64,000 bases of DNA, from NCBI GenBank assembly GCA_017399945.1, contig JAFQAQ010000024.1, positions 20,942 to 84,941 on the forward strand, in the 5' to 3' direction. Under the pieces are notes generated by a model. It searched no databases. It was not told the origin of the DNA and saw only the letters and a list, made by a program, of their open reading frames with translations. This document shows positions 16,502-25,720 of this stretch, piece after piece. This stretch comes from Clostridia bacterium. GTDB lineage: Bacteria > Bacillota > Clostridia > Christensenellales > Borkfalkiaceae. Numbering within the stretch: position 1 is the stretch's first letter; each line of letters opens with the position of its first letter. The position numbers and the translations under genes were made by a program.

Positions 16502-16906
16502 TTAGATGTGCTTAACTACAAAATCAGGCAAATCTTCTTTAGCTGCACTGCACGTTAAAACAAATTTAACGTCATAATCATTTTCAAGTTTTTCCAAAGC
16601 CGCAAAAATCTTGTCTAATTCGGCTAGGGGTTTGCCAGTTATTCTGGAAATACCATCAATGAATATGTATTCGTTATCACCGTTTGCAGCAACGATTCCT
16701 TTAACAAAACCACGGAAACCGTCTTCGCATTGAACGCCAAATTCAGCAACGTCCAATAATCTAATTTGATATTTTAAATCATAATTATATCTTTTGGTGT
16801 CGGTAATAAATACAACGTGACCTTTTGCACTATCTAACGTTTCGTTAGCAAAGTCAATAATCGCTTTGGTTTTACCGGTACCTTTAGGTCCATAAAAAAT
16901 TTTCAT
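16502..16906 (-). CDS. small P-loop ATPase-like protein (134 aa)
   Basis: Starts directly with a Walker A motif (FYGPKGTGKTKAI, residues 4-16). A Walker-B-like YIFIDGI lies near residue 81, followed by SRITG. The length and the lack of further AAA+ elements make it a minimal nucleoside-triphosphatase of unknown role; similar short proteins exist in Clostridia. GGGGG precedes the ATG by eleven bases; a promoter TTGTAT-17-TAAAAT is seen about 50 bp upstream. It ends at a terminator just before thrC. No membrane segment. Confidence 0.65.
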   Translation of the reverse strand: MKIFYGPKGTGKTKAIIDFANETLDSAKGHVVFITDTKRYNYDLKYQIRLLDVAEFGVQCEDGFRGFVKGIVAANGDNEYIFIDGISRITGKPLAELDKIFAALEKLENDYDVKFVLTCSAAKEDLPDFVVKHI

Positions 16907-17009
16907 AATATGTAGTCCCCCTGTAATTAAAATATTTGGTACTTATATTTTAATATACTTTGAGCGAAAATACAATAGTGTTTTTAAAATTTTTTAATTA
17001 TTTGACAAT

Positions 17010-18203
17010 TTATTTTAAACTTGTTATAAATTTGTCTAATCTTTCAAGACCTTCTTTAATGTCTTCAATAGAAATGGCATATGATAACCTAATGCAATCA
17101 TCATCGCCAAACGCAATGCCCGGGATAACGGCAACCCCTAGTTTAAGAGCGTTTTCAGCAAAAGAAAGCGAACCGTTTATAACCTTGCCATCATATGATT
17201 TTCCATAATAGGAAGAAACGTTAACAAACACGTAAAAAGCACCCTTTGGCTCTACACAAACGATACCTTTTATATTTTTAAGGTAATCAACCATAAACTT
17301 TCTTCTTTGATCGAAAATTTGTTGCATTTCGCCTATAAACTTATCTCCTTCAGGAGAGGTTAAAGCCTCAGTCGAAGCGTATTGAGCTATTGAACAAGCA
17401 TTGCTAGTCGTATGACTTTGCATACTAGAAACTGCTTTTGCGATATCAGTAGGAGCGGCAATATAACCTATTCTCCAACCAGTCATTGCATACGTTTTAC
17501 TCATACCGTTAACTATTACGGTATGTTCTTTCATATAATCACTACAACTTGCTATAGAAAAATGCTTTTCATCTGCATAAACAAGTTTTTCGTAAATTTC
17601 GTCTGACAAAACGTAAATACCGTGCTTTTCGCAAACTTTTGCAATTTCACGAATTTCTTCTTCGCTATAAACAGCGCCCGTAGGGTTATTTGGAGTGTTT
17701 AATATTAAACATTTAGTTTTATCATTAATAGCATTATCTAATTGTTGTGCCGTGATTTTATAACCACTTTCTTCGCCTGCGTGAATATAAACGACTTCGC
17801 CACCACAAAGCTTAATAAGTTCAGGATAGGTAAGCCAGAATGGAGTGGGTAGAATAACTTGGTCACCCTCGTTAATTAAAGCAGCAAGCGCATGATAAAT
17901 CGAACTCTTTGCGCCCGATGATATTACTATTTGTTCGGGTTTATAAACAAGGTTATTGTCTTTTAAGAACTTATCGCAAACTGCTTTTTTTAATTCAACC
18001 GTACCCGAAGCAGGAGTATATTTAGTAAAACCAATATCAATTGCCTTTTTCGCAGCGTCGTTTATGTAATCAGGCGTATTAAAATCAGGTTCGCCTGCTC
18101 CAAATCCAATAACGGATATTCCTTCAGCTTTCATCTTTTTTGCCTTAGCAGTAATTTCTAAGGTTAAAGATGGACAAATTCCTTCTACTCTTTTTGATAC
18201 CAT
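17010..18203 (-). CDS. pyridoxal-phosphate aminotransferase, aspartate type
   Basis: Class I/II aminotransferase of 397 residues, probably aspartate aminotransferase (AspC/AspB-like). PLP is held by the lysine of NGMSKTYAMTGWRIGY; other fold I marks are VIGFGAGEPDFNTPDYI at the substrate end, LNTPNNPTGAVYS and YVLSDEIYEKLVY (Asp for the PLP nitrogen). The C-terminal arginine that binds the alpha-carboxylate is in CIRLSYAIS. AGGAG before the ATG at 18203. It follows prfA by 18 bp, so it may be co-transcribed with the rpmE-prmC-prfA unit. The exact amino-acid substrate is not certain from sequence. Confidence 0.88.
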   Translation of the reverse strand: MVSKRVEGICPSLTLEITAKAKKMKAEGISVIGFGAGEPDFNTPDYINDAAKKAIDIGFTKYTPASGTVELKKAVCDKFLKDNNLVYKPEQIVISSGAKSSIYHALAALINEGDQVILPTPFWLTYPELIKLCGGEVVYIHAGEESGYKITAQQLDNAINDKTKCLILNTPNNPTGAVYSEEEIREIAKVCEKHGIYVLSDEIYEKLVYADEKHFSIASCSDYMKEHTVIVNGMSKTYAMTGWRIGYIAAPTDIAKAVSSMQSHTTSNACSIAQYASTEALTSPEGDKFIGEMQQIFDQRRKFMVDYLKNIKGIVCVEPKGAFYVFVNVSSYYGKSYDGKVINGSLSFAENALKLGVAVIPGIAFGDDDCIRLSYAISIEDIKEGLERLDKFITSLK

Positions 18204-18221
18204 AAATAAATCTCCTGTAAA

Positions 18222-19298
18222 TTAATCTTCGTCAAAGCCTTTAGCAAGTTTTGCTTCTCTATCAGCAATAGCGAGAGCCTCTGTCATTTCCTCTATATCA
18301 CCCATTAAAAAATTATCTATTGAATGTAAAGTAAGACCTATTCTATGGTCGGTTACTCTACCTTGTGGGAAGTTATACGTTCTAATTCTTTCAGAGCGAT
18401 CACCCGTTCCCACTTGACTACGTCTATTTTCCGAGTATTCCTTGTCAGCTTGCGATTGATAATAATCGTAAAGCCTACTCTTTAATACCTTCATAGCTTT
18501 TTCACGGTTTTTAGTTTGCGAACGTTCGTCTTGACATAGAACTACAATACCCGTCGGCAAGTGAGTCATACGAATACAAGATTCAGTTTTGTTAACGTGT
18601 TGCCCACCAGCACCACTACTACGCAAAGTATCGATTTTAAGATCTTTTTCGTCTATATGAATTTCAACGTCCGTCGCTTCGGGAAGAACTGCGACGGTAA
18701 CCGTAGAAGTATGAACTCTACCTTGTGATTCGGTTTCGGGTACCCTTTGAACTCTATGAACGCCACTTTCATACTTTAATTTACTATAAGCGTTTTTACC
18801 GTTTATAGAAAAAACAACTTCTTTTATACCGCCAAGTTCGGTGGAGTTGTTTTCAATTTCTTCCGTTCTCCAACGATTCTTTTCGGCAAACTTAACGTAC
18901 ATACGATAAAGTTCATAAGCAAATAAACTAGCTTCTTCGCCACCTGCGCCACCGCGAATTTCCATAATAACGTTTTTGTCGTCGTCAGGATCTTTTGGAA
19001 GCAATAAAATTCTTAATTCTTCGCTTATATTTTCAATATTCTTTTGACATTGAAAGATTTCCTCTTCCATAAGCGCTTTCATTTCGCCATCGGTTTCCAA
19101 GCCAACCATTTCTTTTAGTTGATCTCTTTCTGACACCGCTTTCTTATACTCAGTGTACTTTTCCACCGTTTCAGTTATATCGGATAATTCTTTGGTATAA
19201 GATTTCCACTCGTCAATTCTAGATATAACTTCACTATCGCTCACTAGTTCGTTTAATTTATCAAAACGTTCTAGCATTTTATCTAATTTTTTAAACAT
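18222..19298 (-). CDS. prfA: peptide chain release factor 1
   Basis: Recognises UAA/UAG stop codons. 358 residues, with the catalytic loop [14 protein letters not shown] (GGQ, methylated by PrmC). The PAT codon-recognition tripeptide region is consistent with RF1 ([28 protein letters not shown]). The start shares one base with the end of the DUF1385-PrmC gene, which makes its own modifier; so RF1 and its methyltransferase are made together. Confidence 0.96.
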   Translation of the reverse strand: MFKKLDKMLERFDKLNELVSDSEVISRIDEWKSYTKELSDITETVEKYTEYKKAVSERDQLKEMVGLETDGEMKALMEEEIFQCQKNIENISEELRILLLPKDPDDDKNVIMEIRGGAGGEEASLFAYELYRMYVKFAEKNRWRTEEIENNSTELGGIKEVVFSINGKNAYSKLKYESGVHRVQRVPETESQGRVHTSTVTVAVLPEATDVEIHIDEKDLKIDTLRSSGAGGQHVNKTESCIRMTHLPTGIVVLCQDERSQTKNREKAMKVLKSRLYDYYQSQADKEYSENRRSQVGTGDRSERIRTYNFPQGRVTDHRIGLTLHSIDNFLMGDIEEMTEALAIADREAKLAKGFDED

Positions 19299-21100
19299 TA
19301 AAGCACCGCCTTAATAATTCTATCTTTACCTTCTAAATCTTTAATAATTTCAACGCTTGAAAAATCATTAAAAAGCTGTTTAACTTGTTGTCCTTGATCA
19401 AAGCCTATCTCAACTAGAATAATCCCGTTATCGCAAAGAAAATCTTTACAATCCTTTGCTATTCTACGATAAAAATCCAAACCAGATTCCCCACCATCCA
19501 AAGCAATTCTCGGTTCGAAATCTTTAACTTCTTTTTGTAGGTTATCAATGTCAGACGTTTTAATATATGGAGGATTTGAAACTATAACGTTATATTTATT
19601 GCCAATAACCCCCTCAAACAAATCACTTCTCACAAAAGTCACTTGGGCTTGGTTAAGGCTTGCATTCTCAGTAGCAAGATTAATTGCTTCTTGGCTAATA
19701 TCAACAGCCGTCATACAACAATCTCTTTGTTTTTGTATAGCTATTGCAACACAACCACTTCCAGTACAAAGATCCAACACGTTACTTTGCGAATCAATAT
19801 ACATCAATGCATTTTCAACCAATAATTCGGTTTCGGGTCTAGGAATAAGCACCCTTTCGTCAACTTTTATAGTATAACCATAAAAATCAGTGTCGCCTAT
19901 ACAATACCAAAGTGGTCTACCCTTTATTCTACAATTAACTATATCTTTAATTTTTTCCACCAAATCGGCAGTTACCAAGTCATTTGTATATAATTGACTT
20001 CTTTTAACGTTTATAGCAATCGAAACTATCCATTCGGCTTCCGAAGAATCGTCGATTCCGTTATCCAAAAGTTCTTTTTTAACCTTTTCAACTAAATCTT
20101 TTCGCTTTAACGGAATAACAAATTTTACCTCTGGAATAGTTGGATCAGCATCCATTTCCATTACGGTTGTAAATGCCTTGATTGCAACTTCTATCATTTT
20201 ATCGTCTGGTTCCTTAGTTGTAATTCTTTGTAATAACAACCCTGGAACTTTAAGAGGATAAAATATAAAGCATTTAGTTTTGGCAAGACCTTTTAATAAT
20301 TCATAAGAAAGACCTGCGACTATTGGAAGTAAAAGCACCTTACAAACAACCCTAAGTAATCCCGTTACCGATTGCCCAACTATACTTTCAAAACAAGCAA
20401 AAACTAATATACTGATAATCAAAACGAAAACCATAAAAGTTGTCCCACACCTATCGTGAACACGAGAACATGTTTTAACGTTTTCCACAGTAAGTTCTTT
20501 GCCTTGTTCAAAGCAAGAAATAGTTTTATGCTCAGCACCGTGATACATAAAGGTTCTTTTAACGTCTTTTAAAAGCGAACAAAAAAGAATATACAAAACG
20601 AATATAGTTAATTTTAATCCGCCTTCAATTAAATTGTCTACCCAAATACTTAAATTAGTTGCAAACAATTTTTCAAGCAAACCTCTAACCGTTTGTGGCA
20701 ACCACATGAACAAAAATATAGCTAGTCCAAGACCAATAATTAACGAAAGTACGCTTATAACACTCATTACGTTAACTTTAAGCTTGTCCGAAAGCCATTT
20801 CTCAAACTTAGAAGGTTCTTCTTCTCCGTAAACCTCAGCAGAGCGCATTAAATAATGCATACCACCAAAAAGCGAACTCACGAAAGATAGAACACCCCTT
20901 ATAATTGGTATTCTAAAAAATATGCTTTTTTCAGTTATTGGTTTTATCCTTTCGGTTTCTAGTCGGATAACGCCTTGTTCGTCCCTAACGGCAGTAGCAA
21001 CCGAACGATTACCACGCATCATAACGCCTTCTAAAACGGCTTGACCACCAATAGAAGTACATTTTTTGTTAGAGGTTTTTGCATTGTTTGTTTTTGCCAT
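19298..21100 (-). CDS. prmC: DUF1385 membrane protein fused to release-factor glutamine methyltransferase PrmC
   Basis: 600 residues with two parts. Residues 1-310 are a DUF1385 domain: [14 protein letters not shown] start, four to five membrane helices (about 70-90, 115-140, 160-180, 220-245, 250-270), and the conserved [14 protein letters not shown]. Residues 315-600 are PrmC, which methylates the GGQ glutamine of RF1: [16 protein letters not shown] site [15 protein letters not shown] and catalytic NPPYI. In most Clostridia the two are adjacent separate genes between rpmE and prfA; here they are one continuous frame, with no stop or start signal between. This would anchor PrmC to the membrane. 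No frameshift sign. Confidence 0.9.
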   Translation of the reverse strand: MAKTNNAKTSNKKCTSIGGQAVLEGVMMRGNRSVATAVRDEQGVIRLETERIKPITEKSIFFRIPIIRGVLSFVSSLFGGMHYLMRSAEVYGEEEPSKFEKWLSDKLKVNVMSVISVLSLIIGLGLAIFLFMWLPQTVRGLLEKLFATNLSIWVDNLIEGGLKLTIFVLYILFCSLLKDVKRTFMYHGAEHKTISCFEQGKELTVENVKTCSRVHDRCGTTFMVFVLIISILVFACFESIVGQSVTGLLRVVCKVLLLPIVAGLSYELLKGLAKTKCFIFYPLKVPGLLLQRITTKEPDDKMIEVAIKAFTTVMEMDADPTIPEVKFVIPLKRKDLVEKVKKELLDNGIDDSSEAEWIVSIAINVKRSQLYTNDLVTADLVEKIKDIVNCRIKGRPLWYCIGDTDFYGYTIKVDERVLIPRPETELLVENALMYIDSQSNVLDLCTGSGCVAIAIQKQRDCCMTAVDISQEAINLATENASLNQAQVTFVRSDLFEGVIGNKYNVIVSNPPYIKTSDIDNLQKEVKDFEPRIALDGGESGLDFYRRIAKDCKDFLCDNGIILVEIGFDQGQQVKQLFNDFSSVEIIKDLEGKDRIIKAVL

Positions 21101-21108
21101 ATGCTCTT

Positions 21109-21148
21109 AAAAAAATCGGCTTTAAGGAATAATACACCTTAAAGCCGA
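21109..21148 (-). terminator. intrinsic terminator after rpmE
   Basis: Twelve-base-pair stem TCGGCTTTAAGG/CCTTAAAGCCGA followed by a run of seven U on the minus strand. The DUF1385-PrmC gene begins just after it, so it may be partly read through. Confidence 0.85.
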
Positions 21149-21161
21149 ATTATATAGTCAA

Positions 21162-21371
21162 CTATTTTGCTTTACTATATCTCTTGTTGAACTTATCTAC
21201 GCGGCCACCCGTGTCTACCAATTTTTGCTTACCCGTAAAGAAGGGATGACATTTAGAGCAAATATCAACCTTGATAACGTCTGTTTTCTTAGTAGAACCG
21301 GTCTTGAAAGTTTCCCCACAAGCGCACTGAACGGTTACCTCGTGATAATCGGGATGAATATCCTGTTTCAT
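21162..21371 (-). CDS. rpmE: 50S ribosomal protein L31
   Basis: 69 residues; large-subunit protein at the inter-subunit bridge. [26 protein letters not shown] is the family start in pattern; the Cys pairs CACG and CSKC make it the zinc-binding (C+) form. SD GAGGTG precedes the ATG by seven bases. Followed by a strong terminator, so mostly monocistronic. Confidence 0.97.
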   Translation of the reverse strand: MKQDIHPDYHEVTVQCACGETFKTGSTKKTDVIKVDICSKCHPFFTGKQKLVDTGGRVDKFNKRYSKAK

Positions 21372-21497
21372 AATACACCTCTAAAACTGATTTACTTTGG
21401 TAATTATATATTATTTTGCAAAGATAGTCAACTATTAACAACCAATTTTCAACATTTTTATAAAAAAGTTTTTAATAATTTTGATATTAAAAATTTG

Positions 21498-21526
21498 TTG
21501 CTTTTTTTGATTAAATATAATATAAT
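21498..21526 (+). promoter_or_regulatory. promoter of the alcohol-dehydrogenase-like gene
   Basis: TTGCTT (21498-21503), 17 bp, TATAAT (21521-21526); start of transcription near 21533, about 20 bases before the ATG. Confidence 0.75.
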
Positions 21527-21554
21527 GATAAAAATTTCTTTTTTGGAGAGATTT

Positions 21555-22565
21555 ATGAAAGGATGGAAACTAGTAAGCCCCAATAAGCTTGACGAAGTTG
21601 AACTTAACGAGGTTTACGAAGGCGTTTCAAAATGCAAAGTTAAAATTACTAAGTCTCTTTTAAGTTTTTCAGACTTATTAAGATATAACGGCGAAATTGA
21701 AACAGAACAAGTAGTTTTAGGAAGTGCCGGCATTGGCGTAATCGTTGAGAACGACGCCAATCTTTTCGGTTTGGAAAAAGGTAAAAGAGTTTTTATTGAA
21801 CCAAATCAAAAATGCCAACAATGCTACAACTGTAAAAGTGGCGAATCTAATTGCTCCAACCTTCAAATAGCCGGTGAAGATTACGATGGGTTTTTGCGCG
21901 ATTTTTGCCTTTCTTCTTCAGATAAGTTATTTTTACTACCCGACTCAGTAAGTGATATAGACGCTCTTTTTATTAGTCACGTATCTAATGCCCTTGCCAT
22001 TATTGATAAGTTAAGAGTCCAAAAAGGTGATTACGTTGCAATTTTAGGTGGAAACAACTTTTCTATTATTTTAGCTCAATTGCTTATCTATTATCAAGCG
22101 GTTCCAATTATGCTAACAATTGAAGACCAAAGCTATACTGCTGCAAAAGAATCCGGAGTTTACTACGTCCTAGATAAAGATGATAACTGGCAAAGAGAAG
22201 TTTCTATAATAACAGGCGGAAGAATGGCTGAAAAGGTCGTTTATATTACAGACAGTTATATCCCCTCGGCAAAAGCCTTCCAGCTAGCATCCTTTAATGC
22301 AGGAGTTGTTTTTACAGGTACTTCTAGCGGTAAACCCGTCCAATTTAACCAAGCGGTTAAAAAACAGCTAAACATTTTGTGCGTAAACGATGCAAGTGGT
22401 TATACTGCTTCTAGCATAAACCTTTTAGCAAACAAAGCTATTAGCCTTGCATACGTAACCATAAATAAAGGTAATTACAGGGACGTGCCCGAAATCTTAA
22501 AAACACTTAATGCTAGTTATGAGAACGACCAGTTAATTAGCGAAACTATAATCGAAATGATATAA
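21555..22565 (+). CDS. medium-chain (zinc) alcohol dehydrogenase-like protein lacking catalytic zinc ligands
   Basis: 336 residues. The GroES-like N-half keeps the structural Cys4 zinc lobe (CQQCYNCKSGESNC, residues 94-107), and the C-half is a Rossmann domain (YVAILGGNNFSIILAQ). But the catalytic Cys of the usual CGICGSD and the following GHE are missing: the aligned places read SLLSFSDLLRYNGE and GSAGIG. So the usual zinc alcohol chemistry is unlikely and the protein may be structural, regulatory or use a different mechanism. The start at 21555 is set by GGAGAG five bases upstream and by the promoter; the frame is open upstream as far as 21225 but this is only read-through of rpmE antisense. 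Monocistronic with strong promoter and terminator. Confidence 0.75.
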   Translation: MKGWKLVSPNKLDEVELNEVYEGVSKCKVKITKSLLSFSDLLRYNGEIETEQVVLGSAGIGVIVENDANLFGLEKGKRVFIEPNQKCQQCYNCKSGESNCSNLQIAGEDYDGFLRDFCLSSSDKLFLLPDSVSDIDALFISHVSNALAIIDKLRVQKGDYVAILGGNNFSIILAQLLIYYQAVPIMLTIEDQSYTAAKESGVYYVLDKDDNWQREVSIITGGRMAEKVVYITDSYIPSAKAFQLASFNAGVVFTGTSSGKPVQFNQAVKKQLNILCVNDASGYTASSINLLANKAISLAYVTINKGNYRDVPEILKTLNASYENDQLISETIIEMI

Positions 22566-22584
22566 ATTTCAATCTATAAAAATC

Positions 22585-22614
22585 AAAAGGATAGCATTTT
22601 TGCTATCCTTTTTT
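22585..22614 (+). terminator. intrinsic terminator after the alcohol-dehydrogenase-like gene
   Basis: Stem AAAAGGATAGCA/TGCTATCCTTTT with a TTTT loop and U-run on the plus strand. On the minus strand it also lies downstream of the spoVM candidate and could end it. Confidence 0.85.
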
Positions 22615-22639
22615 GTTTAATTAAAGAAATAAATTTTCT

Positions 22640-22708
22640 TTAGTTTTTAATAAAAATCCTTAAAATCTTTCTTATTATCATGGGTGGTTTAATACATATA
22701 ATTTTCAT
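22640..22708 (-). CDS. spoVM: SpoVM-like sporulation peptide (22 aa)
   Basis: A tiny amphipathic peptide, too short for ordinary gene callers. It starts MKIICIKPP and ends RIFIKN; Lys2, Ile6, Lys7, Pro9, and an Ile-Leu-Arg at 15-17 correspond to Lys2, Ile6, Lys7, Pro9 and Ile-Val-Arg of Bacillus subtilis SpoVM, which binds the convex forespore membrane and anchors the spore coat. AGAGGTG lies six bases before the ATG. It follows rpe by 52 bp on the same strand; in Bacillus the order rpe-thiN-spoVM is nearly the same. A -10-like CATATAAT lies upstream. The identity rests on length, five matched residues, ribosome site and position; no search could be run. Confidence 0.7.
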   Translation of the reverse strand: MKIICIKPPMIIRKILRIFIKN

Positions 22709-22759
22709 AATTACACCTCTTTAAATTATATGCACTAAAATCAAAATATGCCACGATAA

Positions 22760-23416
22760 TTACATTTCTCTTAATTCTTTAATAATCTTTGCTCTATCAG
22801 GCTCGTTAAATACAGTACTTCCCGCAACGATTACGTTAGCGCCTGCGTTTTTAACGGCAACTACATTTTCTTTTGTAATACCACCATCAATTTCTAAATC
22901 AATATCTTTCCCCGTAGAATTGATAAGTTCGCGCGCTTCTTTAATCTTAGGAAGAACGTATTCTATAAACTTTTGCCCACCAAAACCAGGGAAAACGCTC
23001 ATTAATAAAAGCATATCGCATTCTTCTATAACGGAAGCAATGGCACTAACGGGAGTATCTGGGTTAATAACAGCACCACACTTTACACCAAGAGCCTTGA
23101 TTTCTTTTAGGGTTTCTTTAAGTCTAGCACCACAAGCTTCGTGATGTACAGTAATAATATCAGAGCCAGCTTTTGCAAAACTTTCAATATATTTCCATGG
23201 ATTTAAAATCATTAAATGTGTATCAAAAACCTTGTCGGAAAACGGTCTAACTTCTTTAATAAGTTTTTGACCGAAAGAAAAGTTGGGAACAAAATTTCCG
23301 TCCATAACGTCAAGGTGAATAACGTCTGCTCCACACTTAGAAATATCAGCGATTTCTTGTCCCATTTTTGAAAAGTCAGCAGATAAAATCGACGGTGCAA
23401 TTTTTATAATACTCAT
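22760..23416 (-). CDS. rpe: ribulose-phosphate 3-epimerase
   Basis: Pentose-phosphate enzyme, 218 residues, TIM barrel with metal ligands: IAPSILSADFSKMG (Ser/Asp), IHLDVMDGNFVPNFSFG, DTHLMI, VHHEA and MSVFPGFGGQKF, and IDGGITKENV at the C-terminus. It is complete. Directly after rlmN with a one-base gap; the prpC-prkC-rsgA genes that often intervene are absent. Confidence 0.96.
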   Translation of the reverse strand: MSIIKIAPSILSADFSKMGQEIADISKCGADVIHLDVMDGNFVPNFSFGQKLIKEVRPFSDKVFDTHLMILNPWKYIESFAKAGSDIITVHHEACGARLKETLKEIKALGVKCGAVINPDTPVSAIASVIEECDMLLLMSVFPGFGGQKFIEYVLPKIKEARELINSTGKDIDLEIDGGITKENVVAVKNAGANVIVAGSTVFNEPDRAKIIKELREM

Positions 23417-23417
23417 T

Positions 23418-24473
23418 TTATATCTCCTTTTTATTATAATCTTTCAAATATCTACGTCTTAACTGTCCACAAGCGCCCTCAATGTCGTCGCCCATACGTC
23501 TTCTAACGGTAGCTGAAACACCACCGCGCTCTAACAACCCTAAGAACCTATAAGCATCTTTATCGGCTACGCTTTTAAGTTGATTTTCTTTTACTTCGTT
23601 TAGTCTAATCAAATTAACGTGACATGGTTTTTTAGAAAGTAAATCAATAAGCGTTTGCGCATGCTTTGGCGTATCGTTATTCCCTTTTATTAAAACGTAT
23701 TCGAATATAAACCTTCTACCAGTTTTTTCAAAATAGTTATCACACGCTTTAATAATTTCAGCAATAGAATATGCGTTTGCAATAGGCATGATTTTTTTGC
23801 GTTCTTCGTCTATCGGCGAATGTAAGGAAACGGTTAAATTTACAGGTAAGCCTTCATCAGCTAATTTATACATTTGCGGAACTAATCCTGCGGTAGATAA
23901 ACTCACGTTTCGTGGACTTATATTTATTCCATGTTCGTCCGACACTAATCTCAAAAACTTTATTACGTTATCGTAATTATCTAAAGGTTCTCCACTGCCC
24001 ATCAAAACGACGTTGGTGATCTGCCTTTTATCTTTAAGCCCACCACCCAAGTAAGCATTAACCGAAACAATTTCACCAAGCATTTCCGCCGGCTCTAAAT
24101 TTCGAACAAGCCCCTCTAAACCAGAAGCGCAAAACGCACAACCCATTCTACATCCAACTTGCGTAGAAATACAAATAGTGTTGCCGTATTTATATCGCAT
24201 CAAAACACCTTCGATAAGATTTCCGTCTTTAAGAGAAAACAAAAACTTTTCCGTTCCGTCTTGCGCTTTAATCGATTGCAAAATCTTTATCGATTGCGAA
24301 ATATACTTTTCATTTAGTTTTTGGCGTAATTCCTTTGAAATGTCGGTCATATTATCAAAATCTAGTCCCATATGCAAGGACTTGAAAATTTGACCTGCTC
24401 TAAACGCCTTTTCCCCAGAATTTAACAAACTTTCTTTAAGCTGATTAAAATCTAGATTCATTATGTGTTCCAT
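23418..24473 (-). CDS. rlmN: 23S rRNA/tRNA adenine-C2 methyltransferase RlmN
   Basis: Radical-SAM enzyme methylating A2503 in 23S rRNA and A37 in some tRNAs. 351 residues; the iron-sulfur motif is GCRMGCAFCASG (CxxxCxxC), the SAM site includes MGSGEPLDNYDNV, and the second catalytic Cys lies in the C-terminal part (DIEGACGQL). The upstream ATG at 24473 is given; a second ATG four codons later at 24461 also has GGAA six bases before it and may be the true start. Two bases after rsmB. Confidence 0.95.
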   Translation of the reverse strand: MEHIMNLDFNQLKESLLNSGEKAFRAGQIFKSLHMGLDFDNMTDISKELRQKLNEKYISQSIKILQSIKAQDGTEKFLFSLKDGNLIEGVLMRYKYGNTICISTQVGCRMGCAFCASGLEGLVRNLEPAEMLGEIVSVNAYLGGGLKDKRQITNVVLMGSGEPLDNYDNVIKFLRLVSDEHGINISPRNVSLSTAGLVPQMYKLADEGLPVNLTVSLHSPIDEERKKIMPIANAYSIAEIIKACDNYFEKTGRRFIFEYVLIKGNNDTPKHAQTLIDLLSKKPCHVNLIRLNEVKENQLKSVADKDAYRFLGLLERGGVSATVRRRMGDDIEGACGQLRRRYLKDYNKKEI

Positions 24474-24475
24474 AA

Positions 24476-25720
24476 TTATTTTAACCTTTGTAATTTTGCA
24501 ATAAAAAATCCTGCGCCACTAGATATATCGGGCAAAAATTGATTAGCACCCTTTATATTTAAATGTGGCAGTACACTATCAATTTCAACAATTTTATAGT
24601 TATCGTTTACTGCTAAAAAATTGTCTATCGTTCCTATATTTTCCTCAGGCAGAATTGAACAAGTTGAATAATACAAGTGTCCCCCTACCTTAACGTATTT
24701 ACTAACGTTATTAAGAATAGACGTTTGCTCATTTTTTAAACATTCAACGTCTTTATAAGTTCTATTTAATTTTATATCTGGATTATCGTTAACAACACCA
24801 AGCCCAGAACAAGGAGCATCACACAAAACTGCGTCAAACGAGCATTCTAGTTCTTTATTAAACACCTTTGAATCTTGAACTAACGCAGTAACGTTCTCTC
24901 TACGCATACGAGCCTTATAGTCATTAATTAATCCAACGCGATGCTCGTAAATATCAAAGGACAATACGCTTTTACATTTATAGGAAAGTCTAATACTTTT
25001 ACCACCGGGGGCGGCGCAACAATCTAAAAGTAATTCACACGGTTCAACCAAGTCGCATATAGATACAGAGCCTATGGATTGAAAGGTGTATTTCCCAAGG
25101 TCATAATCGGAATTACGAACAAAATTTTCCACCATAAAAACGTTATGAAAGGGAGTTTTTTGGTAATTTACACCCATTTCTGATAAGTATTTTTCTCCGT
25201 CTATATCATAAAACACCAAAGTGCCTTTTGTAGAATGATAGGATATAATACTTTCAGTTTTTTGACGTCCATATTCTTTTATTAAGGAACTAATTGCAAA
25301 TTCAGGATAAGAATACTTAATAGACAATGCTTTTATTTCGTCCTTAGGCAGTCGAATATCAGCACTTATAAACTTTCTTAATATTGCGTTTACAAATCCA
25401 CTAACCCCTTTTTTGCCTAGCTTTTTTGTAAGTTCTACGGCACTTTTAGTAACAGCATACTCTTTTTTGCCAAGATATTTAATCGCATACATAGCAATTT
25501 TTACTATCGTTCTAATCACTAGTTTGGGAGACTTATCGCAAAGCTTAGAAATATAATAGGACAACTCAATATCCTTATCTAAAACTCCATAAACGGTTTT
25601 TATCGTTAGCGAACGATTGCTTTCTTCAATAAAAGTTCCGTTAATTGCTTGTTTTAGATAGGTTTTATCACTATAAACCTTATTTAGAATGACGTAGCAA
25701 TCGTAAAAATAGTTAACCAT
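24476..25720 (-). CDS. rsmB: 16S rRNA (cytosine-967-C5)-methyltransferase RsmB
   Basis: 414 residues. The N-terminal NusB-like helical domain (to about residue 135) contains KKGVSGFVNAILRK; the C-terminal SAM domain has LLDCCAAPGGKS, a D-x-x-C-S-G-L-G site (CDAPCSGLGVV) and the catalytic Cys of YSTCSILPEEN. It overlaps fmt by 8 bp. Part of the conserved def-fmt-rsmB-rlmN order. Confidence 0.95.
   Translation of the reverse strand: MVNYFYDCYVILNKVYSDKTYLKQAINGTFIEESNRSLTIKTVYGVLDKDIELSYYISKLCDKSPKLVIRTIVKIAMYAIKYLGKKEYAVTKSAVELTKKLGKKGVSGFVNAILRKFISADIRLPKDEIKALSIKYSYPEFAISSLIKEYGRQKTESIISYHSTKGTLVFYDIDGEKYLSEMGVNYQKTPFHNVFMVENFVRNSDYDLGKYTFQSIGSVSICDLVEPCELLLDCCAAPGGKSIRLSYKCKSVLSFDIYEHRVGLINDYKARMRRENVTALVQDSKVFNKELECSFDAVLCDAPCSGLGVVNDNPDIKLNRTYKDVECLKNEQTSILNNVSKYVKVGGHLYYSTCSILPEENIGTIDNFLAVNDNYKIVEIDSVLPHLNIKGANQFLPDISSGAGFFIAKLQRLK

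Noticed and set aside
21225..21554. Longer N-terminus for the alcohol-dehydrogenase-like protein
   Set aside because: The extension is antisense to rpmE and passes through a promoter; GGAGAG and the family start support the ATG at 21555.
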